In this document: in pieces, positions 32,467 through 40,664 of the stretch
How the letters are laid out: every line of letters starts with the position of its first letter
How positions within the stretch are numbered: the stretch's first letter is position 1
Assembly (NCBI GenBank): GCA_022791135.1
Contig: JAAVYM010000107.1
Coordinates: forward strand, 1-49,945
Direction: 5' to 3'
Source: Oscillibacter sp.
GTDB taxonomy: Bacteria > Bacillota > Clostridia > Oscillospirales > Oscillospiraceae
Length of the DNA: 49,945 nucleotides
Translations under genes and position numbers: made by a program
The notes under the pieces: model-generated
Told to the model about the DNA's origin: nothing
Databases searched by the model: none
What the model saw: only the letters and a program-made list of their open reading frames with translations

Positions 32467-34219
32467 GAATGCTCGCTCCTTCCTGTTGGGATTGGTAGAC
32501 CTCCTGATAAATCGGGCAGGTTTTCATCAGCTCGTCGTGGGTGCCCTGGGCCACGATGCGTCCCCCGTCCATTACCAGAATCCGGTCCGCCTCCCGGACG
32601 GAGGCCACCCGCTGGGCGATGATGAGTTTGGTGGCATCCTTCAGCTCCCCGGCGAAGGCGGCGCGGATCTTCGCGTCGGTAGCGGCGTCCACGGCGCTGG
32701 TGGAGTCGTCCAGAATCAGGACCTTGGGCCGCTTGAGGATGGCCCGGGCGATGCAGAGCCGCTGCTTCTGCCCGCCGGAGACATTCACGCCGCCCTGACC
32801 CAGGTCCGTGTCCAGCCTCTCAGGCATCCGCTCCAAAAACTCGTCGGCGCACGCCGCGTGGCAGGCGGCCCAGAGTTCCTCCTCGGTGGCCTGGGGATTG
32901 CCCCAGAGGAGGTTTTCCCGGATAGTCCCGGAAAAGAGGGTGTTTTTTTGCAAAACCATGCTGACGGACTCCCGAAGGTGCTCCATGGTGTAGCACTCCA
33001 CCGGCCTGCCGCCCACGGACACCGTGCCCTCGTCCGCCTCATAGAGCCGGGGAATCAGAGACACCAGGGAGGTCTTTCCGCTTCCGGTGCCTCCCAGGAT
33101 GCCCACGGTCTCGCCGGAGGCGATGTGAAGGGTAATATCCCGCAGAATCCACTCCGTGCTCTCGGCGCTGTAGCGGAAGGAGACGTGGTCGAAATCGATG
33201 CTTCCGCCGGCCACGGCGGCAGGAAGGCCGTCCTCCCCGAGTTCGGCCCGGTCGTCGGTGATGGCAGGGGTCTCGTTCAGCACCTCCGTCACCCGCCGGG
33301 CGCAGGCTACCGTCCGGGTCAGCATCATGAAGATCATGGAGACCATCATCAGGGACATCATGATCTGTGTAATATAGGTGAAATAAGTGATGAGCTTGCC
33401 CGCCTCCAGGGTTCCGGCGTAAACCATCTGCCCGCCGAACCACAGCACGGCAATGATGGTGCCGTAAATAATCAGCATCATCAGCGGCATATTGATGATT
33501 ACCCTGCCAAAGGCCCGGAGGGAGGTAGCTTTCAGGTCCTCGTTCCGCTTTTGGAACTTCTCGCGCTCGTGGTCCCCCCGGACGAAGGACTTCACCACCC
33601 GCATGCCCGCCAGGTTCTCCTGCACCACCAGGTTCAGCGCATCCGTTTTCTCCTGGAGGGAGCGGAACATGGGACCCACCTTGGACAGCAGGATTGTCAC
33701 CACCGCCACCAGCAGGGGCAAAGCCACTAAGAAGACGTTGCTGAGCCGGTAGCTGATGCGGATGGAGAAGAACAAGGCGGAGACCAGCATCACCGGCGCC
33801 CGGACCAACAGGCGCATGGACATCATCAGGGACATCTGCATATTATGCACGTCATTGGTCAACCGGGTCACCAGGGAGGCGGTGGAAAAGCCCTCAATGT
33901 TGGAAAAGGCGAAGGTCTGAATATGGTCGTACTCCGCCTTGCGGATGTTGGCACCAAAGCCCATGCCCGCCACGGAGGATGCCACCGCCGCCCCCACGCC
34001 AAAGCACAGCGACGCCAGTGCCAGGACCACCATCAGCGCGCCCTTGCGCAGGATGAAGGATTGGTCGCCATTGGCGATGCCGATATCCACGATATCGCTC
34101 ATCACCAGGGGTATCAGCAGCTCAAAGACGGCCTCCATAGCGCTGCACGCCACGCCCGCGGCGATCCACAGGGCATAGGGCCGGGCATAGGGCCAAAGTT
34201 TTTTCATCATGTCTTGCAA
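32459..34219 (-). CDS. ABC exporter subunit, degenerate-site half-transporter
   Basis: Half-transporter of 586 residues with six helices (about 15-310), Walker A GGTGSGKTS near 373, signature NVSGGQKQR near 475 and Walker B LILDDSTSAVD. The residue after the Walker B Asp is Asp instead of Glu, the mark of the non-hydrolysing site in heterodimers such as BmrCD. It overlaps the MarR gene by 13 nt and its partner by 8 nt. A MarR repressor at the head of the operon suggests induction by an exported compound, which cannot be identified from sequence. Confidence 0.93.
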   Translation of the reverse strand: MQDMMKKLWPYARPYALWIAAGVACSAMEAVFELLIPLVMSDIVDIGIANGDQSFILRKGALMVVLALASLCFGVGAAVASSVAGMGFGANIRKAEYDHIQTFAFSNIEGFSTASLVTRLTNDVHNMQMSLMMSMRLLVRAPVMLVSALFFSIRISYRLSNVFLVALPLLVAVVTILLSKVGPMFRSLQEKTDALNLVVQENLAGMRVVKSFVRGDHEREKFQKRNEDLKATSLRAFGRVIINMPLMMLIIYGTIIAVLWFGGQMVYAGTLEAGKLITYFTYITQIMMSLMMVSMIFMMLTRTVACARRVTEVLNETPAITDDRAELGEDGLPAAVAGGSIDFDHVSFRYSAESTEWILRDITLHIASGETVGILGGTGSGKTSLVSLIPRLYEADEGTVSVGGRPVECYTMEHLRESVSMVLQKNTLFSGTIRENLLWGNPQATEEELWAACHAACADEFLERMPERLDTDLGQGGVNVSGGQKQRLCIARAILKRPKVLILDDSTSAVDAATDAKIRAAFAGELKDATKLIIAQRVASVREADRILVMDGGRIVAQGTHDELMKTCPIYQEVYQSQQEGASIHG

Positions 34220-34647
34220 TCCTCCTTGAGATTCGAAATCACCCGGTTCAAAAGGGACAGCAGCGCCGCCCGCTCCTCCGGGCTGAAGCCCCGGACCATG
34301 GCCTCCTCCACGTCCAGGAAGCTCCGCTGGAACGCCGACTGCTTTTCCGCCCCCTTTTCCGTCAGGTGAATCAGTCGCCGCCGGGCGTCCCGTCCGCTGA
34401 TGGACCGGCGGACCAGGCCCTTTTCCTCCATCCGGTCCAGCACGCCGTTGACCGTGGAGGGCCTCACCCGAAGATAGCCCGCCAGCTCATGCTGGGGGAC
34501 CTGCCCGCCGTGCTGCTGGAGGTACAAGAGGATATGGGTCTGAACCGGCGTCACATCGTAAGGGGAGACCCGGGCGTCCAGCCCGGCCTTGGCCAGCTGT
34601 GCCGCCCAGCCCAGGGTCGGACCCAGGCAGCGGGTGCACTCGTCCAT
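34207..34647 (-). CDS. MarR-family transcriptional regulator
   Basis: Winged-helix regulator of 146 residues: VTPVQTHILLYLQQHGGQV, recognition helix RPSTVNGVLDRMEEKGLVRR and wing SGRDARRRLIHLTEKG. The start at 34647 (MDECTRCLG) has AAGGAG 8 nt upstream. An upstream extension of the frame covers the operators and is rejected. Two Cys near the N-terminus (CTRC) could allow redox control, which is only a possibility. It heads the exporter operon and probably represses it from the palindromes at 34686-34720. Confidence 0.88.
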   Translation of the reverse strand: MDECTRCLGPTLGWAAQLAKAGLDARVSPYDVTPVQTHILLYLQQHGGQVPQHELAGYLRVRPSTVNGVLDRMEEKGLVRRSISGRDARRRLIHLTEKGAEKQSAFQRSFLDVEEAMVRGFSPEERAALLSLLNRVISNLKEDCKT

Positions 34648-34685
34648 GGTCACCGCTCCTTCCGCGTCCCCGAGGGACAAGTTTG

Positions 34686-34741
34686 TTAGCACACTAAATA
34701 TTAGCGTGCTAAATATTAGCAGAAACAACCGGGAATGTCAA
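34686..34741 (-). promoter_or_regulatory. MarR operon promoter with palindromic operators
   Basis: On the minus strand TTGACA (34736-34741), a 17-nt spacer and TAATAT (34713-34718) preceded by TGC. A 27-bp near-palindrome (34686-34712) has arms TTAGCAC/GTGCTAA. The 12-mer CTAAATATTAGC is repeated at 34694-34705 and 34709-34720, 15 bp apart. These cover the -10 and start point and are the probable MarR sites. Confidence 0.8.
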
Positions 34742-34834
34742 GCGCGAATTCTGGATAATTTTTGAACGATTTGTAAAAATTAGGGTGAGAAATTTGTTGG
34801 TTGTAAACAAATTGTGAAGCTTCCCCGAAACCCG

Positions 34835-34863
34835 TTGACTTTTGGAAGCGCTCCCGTTATGAT
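34835..34863 (+). promoter_or_regulatory. Promoter with a LacI/CcpA-like site in the spacer
   Basis: TTGACT (34835-34840), a 17-nt spacer and TATGAT (34858-34863). The spacer holds TGGAAGCGCTCCCG (34843-34856), a palindromic relative of the catabolite control site (11 of 14 positions). It drives a short transcript or the cortex hydrolase gene. Confidence 0.6.
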
Positions 34864-34869
34864 AGCCCC

Positions 34870-34970
34870 ATCAAGCATAAATGCTTGTTGACCCCACCAT
34901 TTTCCCTCTCCTTTCTCTATATCATATAGGAAACCGGGCAGTCCGAATGGGCTGCCCGGTTTCCTATTTT
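34870..34970 (+). ncRNA. Candidate small RNA of about 100 nt
   Basis: A promoter at 34835-34863 is followed by a short hairpin (CAAGCAT/ATGCTTG at 34872-34887), a C/T-rich single-stranded stretch (34888-34918) and a perfect 16-bp terminator stem (34926-34941 with 34952-34967) ending in TTTT. There is no start codon with a ribosome binding site. The unit could be a regulatory RNA or an attenuated leader of the gene at 35045. Confidence 0.45.
34926..34970. terminator. Intrinsic terminator upstream of the cortex hydrolase gene
   Basis: A perfect 16-bp stem (34926-34941 with 34952-34967) has a 10-nt loop, followed by TTTT (34967-34970). It lies 75 nt before the hydrolase start and after the promoter at 34835. 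Confidence 0.85.
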
Positions 34971-35044
34971 GCCACAATCCGGCGCGGAGGAACCCCAGCG
35001 GCCCCGGAGCCGTATAATGAACCAGCACAAAAGGAGGAATGACC

Positions 35045-35647
35045 ATGGCCTATTCCGACCGGGAACTGTTGGCGCGCCTGATTCAGTGCGAGGCGGGCGG
35101 CGAGGGGGACAACGGCATGAAGGCGGTGGCGGGGGTAGTAATGAACCGGGTCCATGCCAGGGGCGGCGAATATGCCCGGGTGGGCCAGGGCAGCATCCGC
35201 AACATCATCTTCCAGCCCTATCAATTCGTCTGCGCCAGCGAGACGGAGGGCGGCGCTTACAACCCCCAGAACATATACAACATGCGGCCCGAAGCCATTC
35301 ACTATGAAATTGCCGACTGGGCCATAGCCGGAAACCGTCTGCCCGACGTGGCGGAATCCCTGTGGTTTTACAACCCGTTTGGCCCCGACTGCCGGCCGTT
35401 TTTCCCCACCAACGTCGGCTATTGGCAGACCCGCATCGGCGACCACTGCTTTTACAATCCGACCGGCGAACCAACATTAAGTAATCCGGCGCATAGGCTC
35501 AGACAGCCAAGTCGAACCCGACGCTCCTGTCCGGAAAGACGCGGACCTCCCGGAGCAAAAGCCGCCAAAAATCCCTCTGGCTCCGCCGGTCCAGCCCGCA
35601 GTAGACCGCCCGCCACCCCTGGGACAGCGGGGCCTCCACCTGGCTGA
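35045..35647 (+). CDS. SleB/CwlJ-type cortex or cell wall hydrolase, 3-prime end altered
   Basis: Germination-type hydrolase that cleaves spore cortex or wall peptidoglycan. The catalytic domain is complete over about residues 1-145: YSDRELLARLIQCEAGGEG with the catalytic Glu, GMKAVAGVVMNRV, and the closing VGYWQTRIGDHCFYNPTGE. Family members normally end a few residues after the FYNPT motif. Here the frame runs on about 55 more residues through the end of the oppositely oriented recombinase gene (NPAHRLRQ onward is antisense to it), so the original 3-prime end was probably lost by insertion. AAGGAGG lies 7 nt before the ATG at 35045. The domain may still be active with a foreign tail. Confidence 0.8.
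   Translation: MAYSDRELLARLIQCEAGGEGDNGMKAVAGVVMNRVHARGGEYARVGQGSIRNIIFQPYQFVCASETEGGAYNPQNIYNMRPEAIHYEIADWAIAGNRLPDVAESLWFYNPFGPDCRPFFPTNVGYWQTRIGDHCFYNPTGEPTLSNPAHRLRQPSRTRRSCPERRGPPGAKAAKNPSGSAGPARSRPPATPGTAGPPPG
35488..35506 (+). repeat. Left inverted repeat flanking the recombinase gene
   Basis: GGCGCATAG followed by GCTCAGACAG. The reverse complement of 36888-36906 reads GGCGCATAG then TCTGAAACAG. The first nine bases are identical, and most of the rest match with a small gap. It overlaps the recombinase stop. Confidence 0.5.
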
Positions 35648-36854
35648 AGTCCGGCGCCTGCGCCGCCCGGGCCTCCGCCGCCAGGGCCTCCAGGCGCGCC
35701 TCCAGCGGCTCCTGGTCCTTCCGGTATTCCTCCAGGGAAATCAGCTCATGGAGGTAGAGTTCCTTCAGCCGGGAGAGCTTTACCCGCACGGCGGCCGCTT
35801 CTGAGGAATAGTTCCGGCCCCGCCCGCCGTCCCGCAGCCTGCAAAACTCGATCCGGTATCGGGCAAGCTCCCTGTCCAGGGCGTCCAGGAGCTGAGATGC
35901 GATTTTTCCCTCCGAGAGGTTCACGCCGTTGCCGCAGGTCTTGCGGGCGTAGTGGTTGGGGCAGTTGTAAAAGGGCGTCCCGCTCCGGGTGCCTGTCCGC
36001 CCCCCCATCCGATGGCCGCACGCGCCGCACACCACCAGCCCGGAGAAGAGGTATACCCGCTCCTCCTTTGCCTTTCGGACCGTCCTCTCCCGCATAGATT
36101 GAATTTTTTCAAACTCCTCCCGGCTAATGTAGGAAGGGCACATGCCCTCCACGCCGTAATAAAACCCGCAATAGGCGGGGCTTGCCAGCATCTTGACCGC
36201 CAGCGGATACCCGATTGAAAAGCGGCACTTCTCCAGGACATAGGCCTGGGCCTCGCTGACGGAGCCGGAGGCCAGGAATTTCCGGAAAAAGGCGTTCACG
36301 GCCTCCTCCGCCCCTTCGTCCTTCACCAGCTTCTTCCCGTCAATCCGGTAACCGGTGGGGGCGTTGCCGCTCAGGGGTTCCCGCCTCTCCCGCTTGGCGT
36401 CGAAGACGGCCTTGATCCGTTCGCTGGTGCGGTCGGCCTCGTCCTGGGCCACGGAGAGCATGATGTTGACCTTCAGCCGGCCCGAGGCCGTGGAGGTGTC
36501 GTACTCCTCGTGAATGGTCCTCCAGGCCACCTTATGGGCCTCCAGGATCTCCTGCACCGCGTAATAGGCGGAGACGGCGCGAAACCAGCGGTCGATTTTT
36601 GTAAAAATGATGAGGTCGATTTTGCCTGCCCGCACATCCGCCAGCAGGCGCTGAAGCTCCGGGCGTCTGCTCACCGGCTTCCGGGCGGATACGCCCGCGT
36701 CCACATAGTGGTCCACCAAATCCAGCCCGTTTTTTTGAACCCAGGCGTCCAGGGCCTCGGTCTGCGCCGCGATGGAGAGGCCGCGGATGGCCTGTTCCTG
36801 GGTGCTGACGCGGATATAGGCGGCGACCCGGGCGGCAGGGAACTGTTCTTCCAT
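35499..36854 (-). CDS. Large serine recombinase
   Basis: Site-specific recombinase of 451 residues. The resolvase catalytic domain (about 8-155) has the nucleophile Ser17 in AAYIRVSTQEQ and the Arg-rich SRRPELQRLL near 63. The recombinase domain (about 165-270) is followed by a zinc ribbon CGACGHRMGG...YNCPNHYARKTC and a coiled-coil-like segment (about 355-405). This is the plan of integrases of conjugative elements, phages and some invertases. It is alone: no excisionase, relaxase or phage genes are near. The start ATG at 36854 has GAGGAG upstream. Its 3-prime end replaces the end of the cortex hydrolase gene, and short inverted repeats flank it. Confidence 0.92.
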   Translation of the reverse strand: MEEQFPAARVAAYIRVSTQEQAIRGLSIAAQTEALDAWVQKNGLDLVDHYVDAGVSARKPVSRRPELQRLLADVRAGKIDLIIFTKIDRWFRAVSAYYAVQEILEAHKVAWRTIHEEYDTSTASGRLKVNIMLSVAQDEADRTSERIKAVFDAKRERREPLSGNAPTGYRIDGKKLVKDEGAEEAVNAFFRKFLASGSVSEAQAYVLEKCRFSIGYPLAVKMLASPAYCGFYYGVEGMCPSYISREEFEKIQSMRERTVRKAKEERVYLFSGLVVCGACGHRMGGRTGTRSGTPFYNCPNHYARKTCGNGVNLSEGKIASQLLDALDRELARYRIEFCRLRDGGRGRNYSSEAAAVRVKLSRLKELYLHELISLEEYRKDQEPLEARLEALAAEARAAQAPDFSQVEAPLSQGWRAVYCGLDRRSQRDFWRLLLREVRVFPDRSVGFDLAV

Positions 36855-36887
36855 GATAATCTCCTCGCTTCCAGATTGGCGGCAAGC

Positions 36888-36906
36888 CTGTTTCAGACTA
36901 TGCGCC
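36888..36906 (-). repeat. Right inverted repeat flanking the recombinase gene
   Basis: Partner of 35488-35506, located 34 nt upstream of the recombinase start and 89 nt upstream of the FAD/Rieske gene. If functional, recombination between the two would flip the recombinase gene. Confidence 0.5.
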
Positions 36907-36994
36907 GCCTCCCCCTGAAAGAATCGCCCTCTTCTATGGAAAAACCGGACATAATCCGCGAAATTAGGGCCACCCTAAGCGTCGAGGTGATCGC

Positions 36995-38311
36995 ATGGAA
37001 TCCATATGGACGCAAACGGTGCAGCTCCCCGCCTTCGAACCCTTGCGTGGGGACCTGAAAACCGGCGTACTGGTCATTGGCGGCGGCATGGCGGGGCTGC
37101 TGTGCGCCTACCGGCTGACGGAGGCGGGAGCAGACTGCGCCCTGGTGGAGGCGGACCGCCTCTGCGGCGGCGTCACGGCGGGTACCACGGCCAAGATCAC
37201 GTCCCAGCACGGCCTGGTTTACCACAAGCTCCTCCGGGAATTCGGCCCGGAGAAGGCCCGCCTCTACCTGGAGGCCAACCAGGCGGCCCTGGAGGAGTAC
37301 CGGCGGCTGTGCCGGGACATCGACTGCGGCTTTCAGGAGCGGGACTCCGCCGTCTTTTCCCTTCATGACCGCCGGAAGATCCAGCAGGAGCTGGAGGCCC
37401 TGGCCTGCCTGGGTTTCACCGAGTTTTACCCGGCGAAGACGCCCTTTCCCTCTGCCGGAGCAGTGGGATTCCGCCGCCAGGCCCAGTTCCACCCGCTGAA
37501 ATTTGCCGCCGCCCTGGCCGGGAAGCTCCGGATTTTCGAGCACACCAAGGTCCTGGAGCTGGCCCCCGGAACGGCCGTGACCAACGGAGGGACCATCTCG
37601 GCGGAGAACATCGTCGTCGCCACCCACTTCCCCCTGCTCAACAAGCACGGCGGCTATTTTCTCAAGCTCTACCAGCACCGCTCCTATGTGCTGGCCCTGG
37701 AAAACGCCCCCCTGCCGGAGGCCATGTACGTGGACGAGAGCGGGACAGGCCTGTCGTTCCGGACCTGGGGGGATCTGCTGCTGCTGGGGGGCGGAGGCCA
37801 CCGCACTGGAAAGCGGGGCGGCGGCTGGCGGGATCTGGAGGCCATCGCCCAAGAGCGCTTTCCCCAGGCCCGGGAACGCGCCCGCTGGGCCGCCCAGGAC
37901 TGCATGACCCTGGACGGAGCGCCCTACGCCGGCCAATACTCCGGGAGCACGCCCCATCTTTACGTGACGGCAGGCTTCAATAAATGGGGCATGACCTCCT
38001 CCATGGCCGCGGCGGCGCTTCTGACGGACCTGCTCCAGGGACGGGCCAACCCCTATGCGGAGCTGCTCTCCCCCTCCCGGACCATGCTCCGCCCGCAGCT
38101 GGCGCGCAACGGCCTGAGTTCCGCCCTGGGGCTGCTGACCCCCACGACGCCCCGCTGTCCCCATATGGGCTGCGCCTTGAAATACAACGCCCAGGAGCAC
38201 AGCTGGGACTGTCCCTGCCACGGCTCCCGCTTTGACGAGGACGGGGCGGTGCTGGACAACCCGGCCACGGACGGCAAACCCCTCCGCCCGGCCCACCGCA
38301 AACGGCGCTAA
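36995..38311 (+). CDS. FAD-dependent oxidoreductase with C-terminal Rieske domain
   Basis: A fusion of 438 residues. The DAO-type FAD domain has VLVIGGGMAG at 26-34, the adenine-binding LVEADRLCGGVTAGTTAKIT near 53-72 and YVTAGFNKWGMTSS near 335. The Rieske [2Fe-2S] domain has Cys388-x-His390 and Cys406-x2-His409 (CPHMGC and CPCHGSRF). This is the YhfW type found in many Firmicutes, of unknown substrate; the Rieske centre probably passes electrons from the flavin. The C-terminus (KPLRPAHRKRR) is shorter than common, with a few residues apparently lost or changed. The ATG at 36995 has GAGGTGA upstream. The recombinase lies behind it, so its promoter falls within 36907-36994. Confidence 0.9.
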   Translation: MESIWTQTVQLPAFEPLRGDLKTGVLVIGGGMAGLLCAYRLTEAGADCALVEADRLCGGVTAGTTAKITSQHGLVYHKLLREFGPEKARLYLEANQAALEEYRRLCRDIDCGFQERDSAVFSLHDRRKIQQELEALACLGFTEFYPAKTPFPSAGAVGFRRQAQFHPLKFAAALAGKLRIFEHTKVLELAPGTAVTNGGTISAENIVVATHFPLLNKHGGYFLKLYQHRSYVLALENAPLPEAMYVDESGTGLSFRTWGDLLLLGGGGHRTGKRGGGWRDLEAIAQERFPQARERARWAAQDCMTLDGAPYAGQYSGSTPHLYVTAGFNKWGMTSSMAAAALLTDLLQGRANPYAELLSPSRTMLRPQLARNGLSSALGLLTPTTPRCPHMGCALKYNAQEHSWDCPCHGSRFDEDGAVLDNPATDGKPLRPAHRKRR

Positions 38312-38387
38312 ACCCAGGCGAAGGGCTTTTTCATCTGCGACGGATATCCCCGCATACTGCAAAAAAATGATTAGAAAGGACACACGT

Positions 38388-39335
38388 ATGAATACAAATC
38401 CCAGAAAAGCGGCCATCATCGGCTGCGGGTATGTAGGCGCCTCCATTGCCTTCCGCTTTCTCCAGCAGGGTCTGTTTTCCCAGCTGGTGCTGCTGGATGC
38501 AAACCAGGACAAGGCGGAGGGCGAAGCCATGGACCTCCAGGACGGCCTACCTTACGGCGCGGCGATGGAGATCACCGCCGGGGGCTATGACGACATTGCG
38601 GACTGCGCCCTGGTGGTCATCACCGCCGGAGCCAACCAGAAGCCGGGGGAGACCCGCCTGGACCTGATCGGGAAAAACACGGCGATTCTCCGCTCCATTA
38701 TGAAGGAGATCACCGCCCGGAACTTCGGCGGGATTCTGCTGCTCGTCTCCAACCCGGTAGACGTGCTGACCTATGTGGCCTGGAAGCTGTCGGGCTATCC
38801 TCCCGAGCGGGTCATCGGCTCCGGCACCGTGCTGGACACCGCCCGGCTGAAGCAGTCGCTGGGAGCGGAGCTGCGGGTGGACAGCCGGAACGTCCACGCC
38901 TTCATCATCGGCGAGCATGGCGACAGCGAGCTTGCGGTCTGGAGCGAGGCCAACGTCTCCGGCCTGGATCTGGAGGATTTCAGCTGCCTGCGCGGGCGCT
39001 GCCTCAGCGCCGAAGACCGGGAGCGGCTCTATCGGGAGGTCCGGGACAGCGGCTATGCCATCATCCAGCGGAAGGGGGCCACCTATTACGGCATCGCCAT
39101 GGCGGTGGGCCGCATTGCAGAGGCCATTGTAAAGGATGAGCACGCAGTGCTTCCCGTGTCGGTGGTGCTGGAGGGGCAGTACGGCCTTCACGGTCTGGCC
39201 CTGAGCATTCCCTCCATCGTCAGCCGGAACGGCCTCCAGGAGATTCTGGAAATTCCCCTAAGCCGGGAGGAGCAGTCCGCCCTGGAATCTTCCGCCGGGC
39301 AAATGCACGAGGCCATCGCCTCTCTCCAGCTGTAG
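38388..39335 (+). CDS. ldh: L-lactate dehydrogenase
   Basis: NAD-dependent reduction of pyruvate to L-lactate in fermentation. The 315 residues show GCGYVGASIA near 12-21, substrate-loop Arg90 in GETRLDL, SNPVDVLTY near 121-129, Asp150 and Arg153 in GTVLDTARL, and the catalytic His177 in GEHGDSE. Gln at the specificity position (NQKPGE) favours lactate over malate. The start at 38388 follows GAAAGGA; the longer frame runs back into the Rieske gene and is rejected. There is a 76-nt gap to the preceding gene with no terminator, so read-through from the oxidoreductase is possible. Confidence 0.93.
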   Translation: MNTNPRKAAIIGCGYVGASIAFRFLQQGLFSQLVLLDANQDKAEGEAMDLQDGLPYGAAMEITAGGYDDIADCALVVITAGANQKPGETRLDLIGKNTAILRSIMKEITARNFGGILLLVSNPVDVLTYVAWKLSGYPPERVIGSGTVLDTARLKQSLGAELRVDSRNVHAFIIGEHGDSELAVWSEANVSGLDLEDFSCLRGRCLSAEDRERLYREVRDSGYAIIQRKGATYYGIAMAVGRIAEAIVKDEHAVLPVSVVLEGQYGLHGLALSIPSIVSRNGLQEILEIPLSREEQSALESSAGQMHEAIASLQL

Positions 39336-39373
39336 CGGCCATTCCCGTCTGCGGAACCCCGGCCATAAACGCA

Positions 39374-39405
39374 GGAACATCCCGTGCCAAGGCGCGGGAT
39401 GTTCC
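39374..39405 (+). terminator. Hairpin after ldh
   Basis: An 11-bp stem (39374-39384 with 39395-39405) lies 38 nt after the ldh stop. The T tail is poor (ATAAGCTGTT), so it may be a factor-dependent terminator or a stability element. Confidence 0.5.
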
Positions 39406-39563
39406 ATAAGCTGTTGCAAACGTTTCTTCGCCGGTCCGAGCAAGTTTTTCGGACCTTCCAAACATTACGAAAAGCTCCCGATGGAAAACGAGAGGAACCC
39501 CTTTTGCATCCGAAGGGGAAAATTATGGTCTCTTCGCGCATAGAATTCCCCGGGAGGGATTCT

Positions 39564-39782
39564 ATGGAAGACGTTTTTGAAAAAGCGCTCCGCCTTCTTG
39601 GGGAGCGGCTGCTGGAGCAGCACGGCTGCCAGGCGGACATTCTCATCACGAAGACCGGGCCGGAGGAAGCGCCGTCCTCCCGTCAAAAAGGCGTGTCCCC
39701 GCCGGGAGCCGTCACAGCTTCAGAGCTGCCAGGCAATAAGGCAGGTCCGGCGCGCCGCCCCCTTCCTCCCCCAAAAGTCTGA
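39564..39782 (+). CDS. Possible small protein
   Basis: A 72-residue frame, MEDVFEKALRLLGERLLEQH followed by GCQADILITKTG and a Pro/Ser-rich tail. The start has GGGAGGG close by, but that site lies inside a hairpin (AGAAT..CCC with GGGATTCT, 39542-39563) that would hide it. The N-terminal half is a plausible amphipathic helix; no family is recognised. It could equally be noncoding. Confidence 0.3.
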   Translation: MEDVFEKALRLLGERLLEQHGCQADILITKTGPEEAPSSRQKGVSPPGAVTASELPGNKAGPARRPLPPPKV

Positions 39783-39991
39783 GGAAAGCCTGAAACCGGA
39801 TGCACGGATACATGCTGAAATACCGCTCATACGCCCCGCCTGCCTTTATCCATAAAATCTGCCGCGATTAGAAAATACGCAAGCGGACAAGCTTCCCATA
39901 CCGGAGCCGCCTGCACCGGCAACCGGTATCATTTCTTACATAACTGCACCTCGCCGACCGACGCATATTACAAAACATGAGAGGTGTCATT
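39783..39991. other. Intergenic region before gerQ
   Basis: About 210 nt hold no gene that I can support. Repeated short CATAC/GTATC words occur. I looked for sigma-E and sigma-K promoters upstream of gerQ and found no match good enough to call. Confidence 0.4.
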
Positions 39992-40594
39992 ATGCCCAAC
40001 AAACCGTATGCAGCCCAGCCCATGATGGACTGGTCGTCTGAAATCAGCGGCGTACAGCCCGCTGCGCACGCTTCCTCCACCACGTCCACCACAACCACCA
40101 CAACCTCGTCCGCATCTGCGTCTCCCCAGGGGAGCGCCGCTCCCCAAACCACCACAACCACCACCAATATGAACACTGCTGCCGCTCCGTCCATGCCGGC
40201 CCCCCATACCTTCCGCTCCGCGCCCTACGCCCCGCGGAACGAGTTTTCCGGCAGCACCGGCACCCTGGACCTGGAGACCCACCAGCCCATTGAGGTCATT
40301 GAGGCCCCGGCCAGCATGAACGAGGCGTTCCTGGGTTCCCTGAAGTCCATGCTTCTGCGCAACCGGGGAAACTTTGTCACGGCCACCTTCCTCATCGGAA
40401 CCCAGGGCACCACCGCCTGGGAGGGCATTCTTCACGACGTGGGGAACGATTATGTCATCATCTACCAGCCCGGGCGGCGGCGCTATATTGCCTGTGACAT
40501 CTACGCCCTGAAATATATTGAGTTCTACGACACACGGCAGCAGGACATGTGCGAGCAGCTTCTCCGCCAAAACGGCATGACCAACTTCTATTGA
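39992..40594 (+). CDS. gerQ: Spore coat protein GerQ
   Basis: Inner coat protein needed for proper localisation of CwlJ and for Ca-dipicolinate-triggered germination; in Bacillus it is crosslinked by transglutaminase. The first 100 residues are Ser/Thr/Ala/Pro-rich with Thr tracts (STTSTTTTTTSSASAS, TTTTTTNMN). The conserved C-terminal domain (about 105-185) includes SMNEAFLGSLKSMLLRNRGNFVTA, WEGILHDVGNDYVII and RRYIACDIYALKYIEFY. The start is ATG 39992, after AGAGGTG. A CwlJ/SleB-like hydrolase is encoded at 35045, a likely functional partner. The gene ends at a bidirectional terminator shared with rpsI. Confidence 0.9.
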   Translation: MPNKPYAAQPMMDWSSEISGVQPAAHASSTTSTTTTTTSSASASPQGSAAPQTTTTTTNMNTAAAPSMPAPHTFRSAPYAPRNEFSGSTGTLDLETHQPIEVIEAPASMNEAFLGSLKSMLLRNRGNFVTATFLIGTQGTTAWEGILHDVGNDYVIIYQPGRRRYIACDIYALKYIEFYDTRQQDMCEQLLRQNGMTNFY

Positions 40595-40605
40595 CGCAAA
40601 CGCGA

Positions 40606-40640
40606 AAAAAGCGGAGGCATCTTGGATGCCTCCGCTTTTT
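40606..40640. terminator. Bidirectional terminator between gerQ and rpsI
   Basis: A perfect 15-bp stem (40606-40620 with 40626-40640, loop CTTGG) has A-run and T-run flanks, serving both convergent genes. Confidence 0.92.
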
Positions 40641-40664
40641 GGTGTGAAACGCCGCTGAAAAAAC

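Noticed and set aside
30640..32622. Long plus-strand frame opposite the ABC exporter gene
   Set aside because: Low-complexity His/Gly/Asp-rich translation typical of antisense frames in high-GC coding DNA; the minus strand is a clear ABC transporter.
34981..35030. TATAAT at 35014-35019 as the hydrolase promoter
   Set aside because: No acceptable -35 at 16-18 nt and no sigma-G match; left uncalled.
38232..38387. N-terminal extension of lactate dehydrogenase
   Set aside because: It would overlap the Rieske gene, and the extra residues are not LDH-like; GAAAGGA supports 38388.
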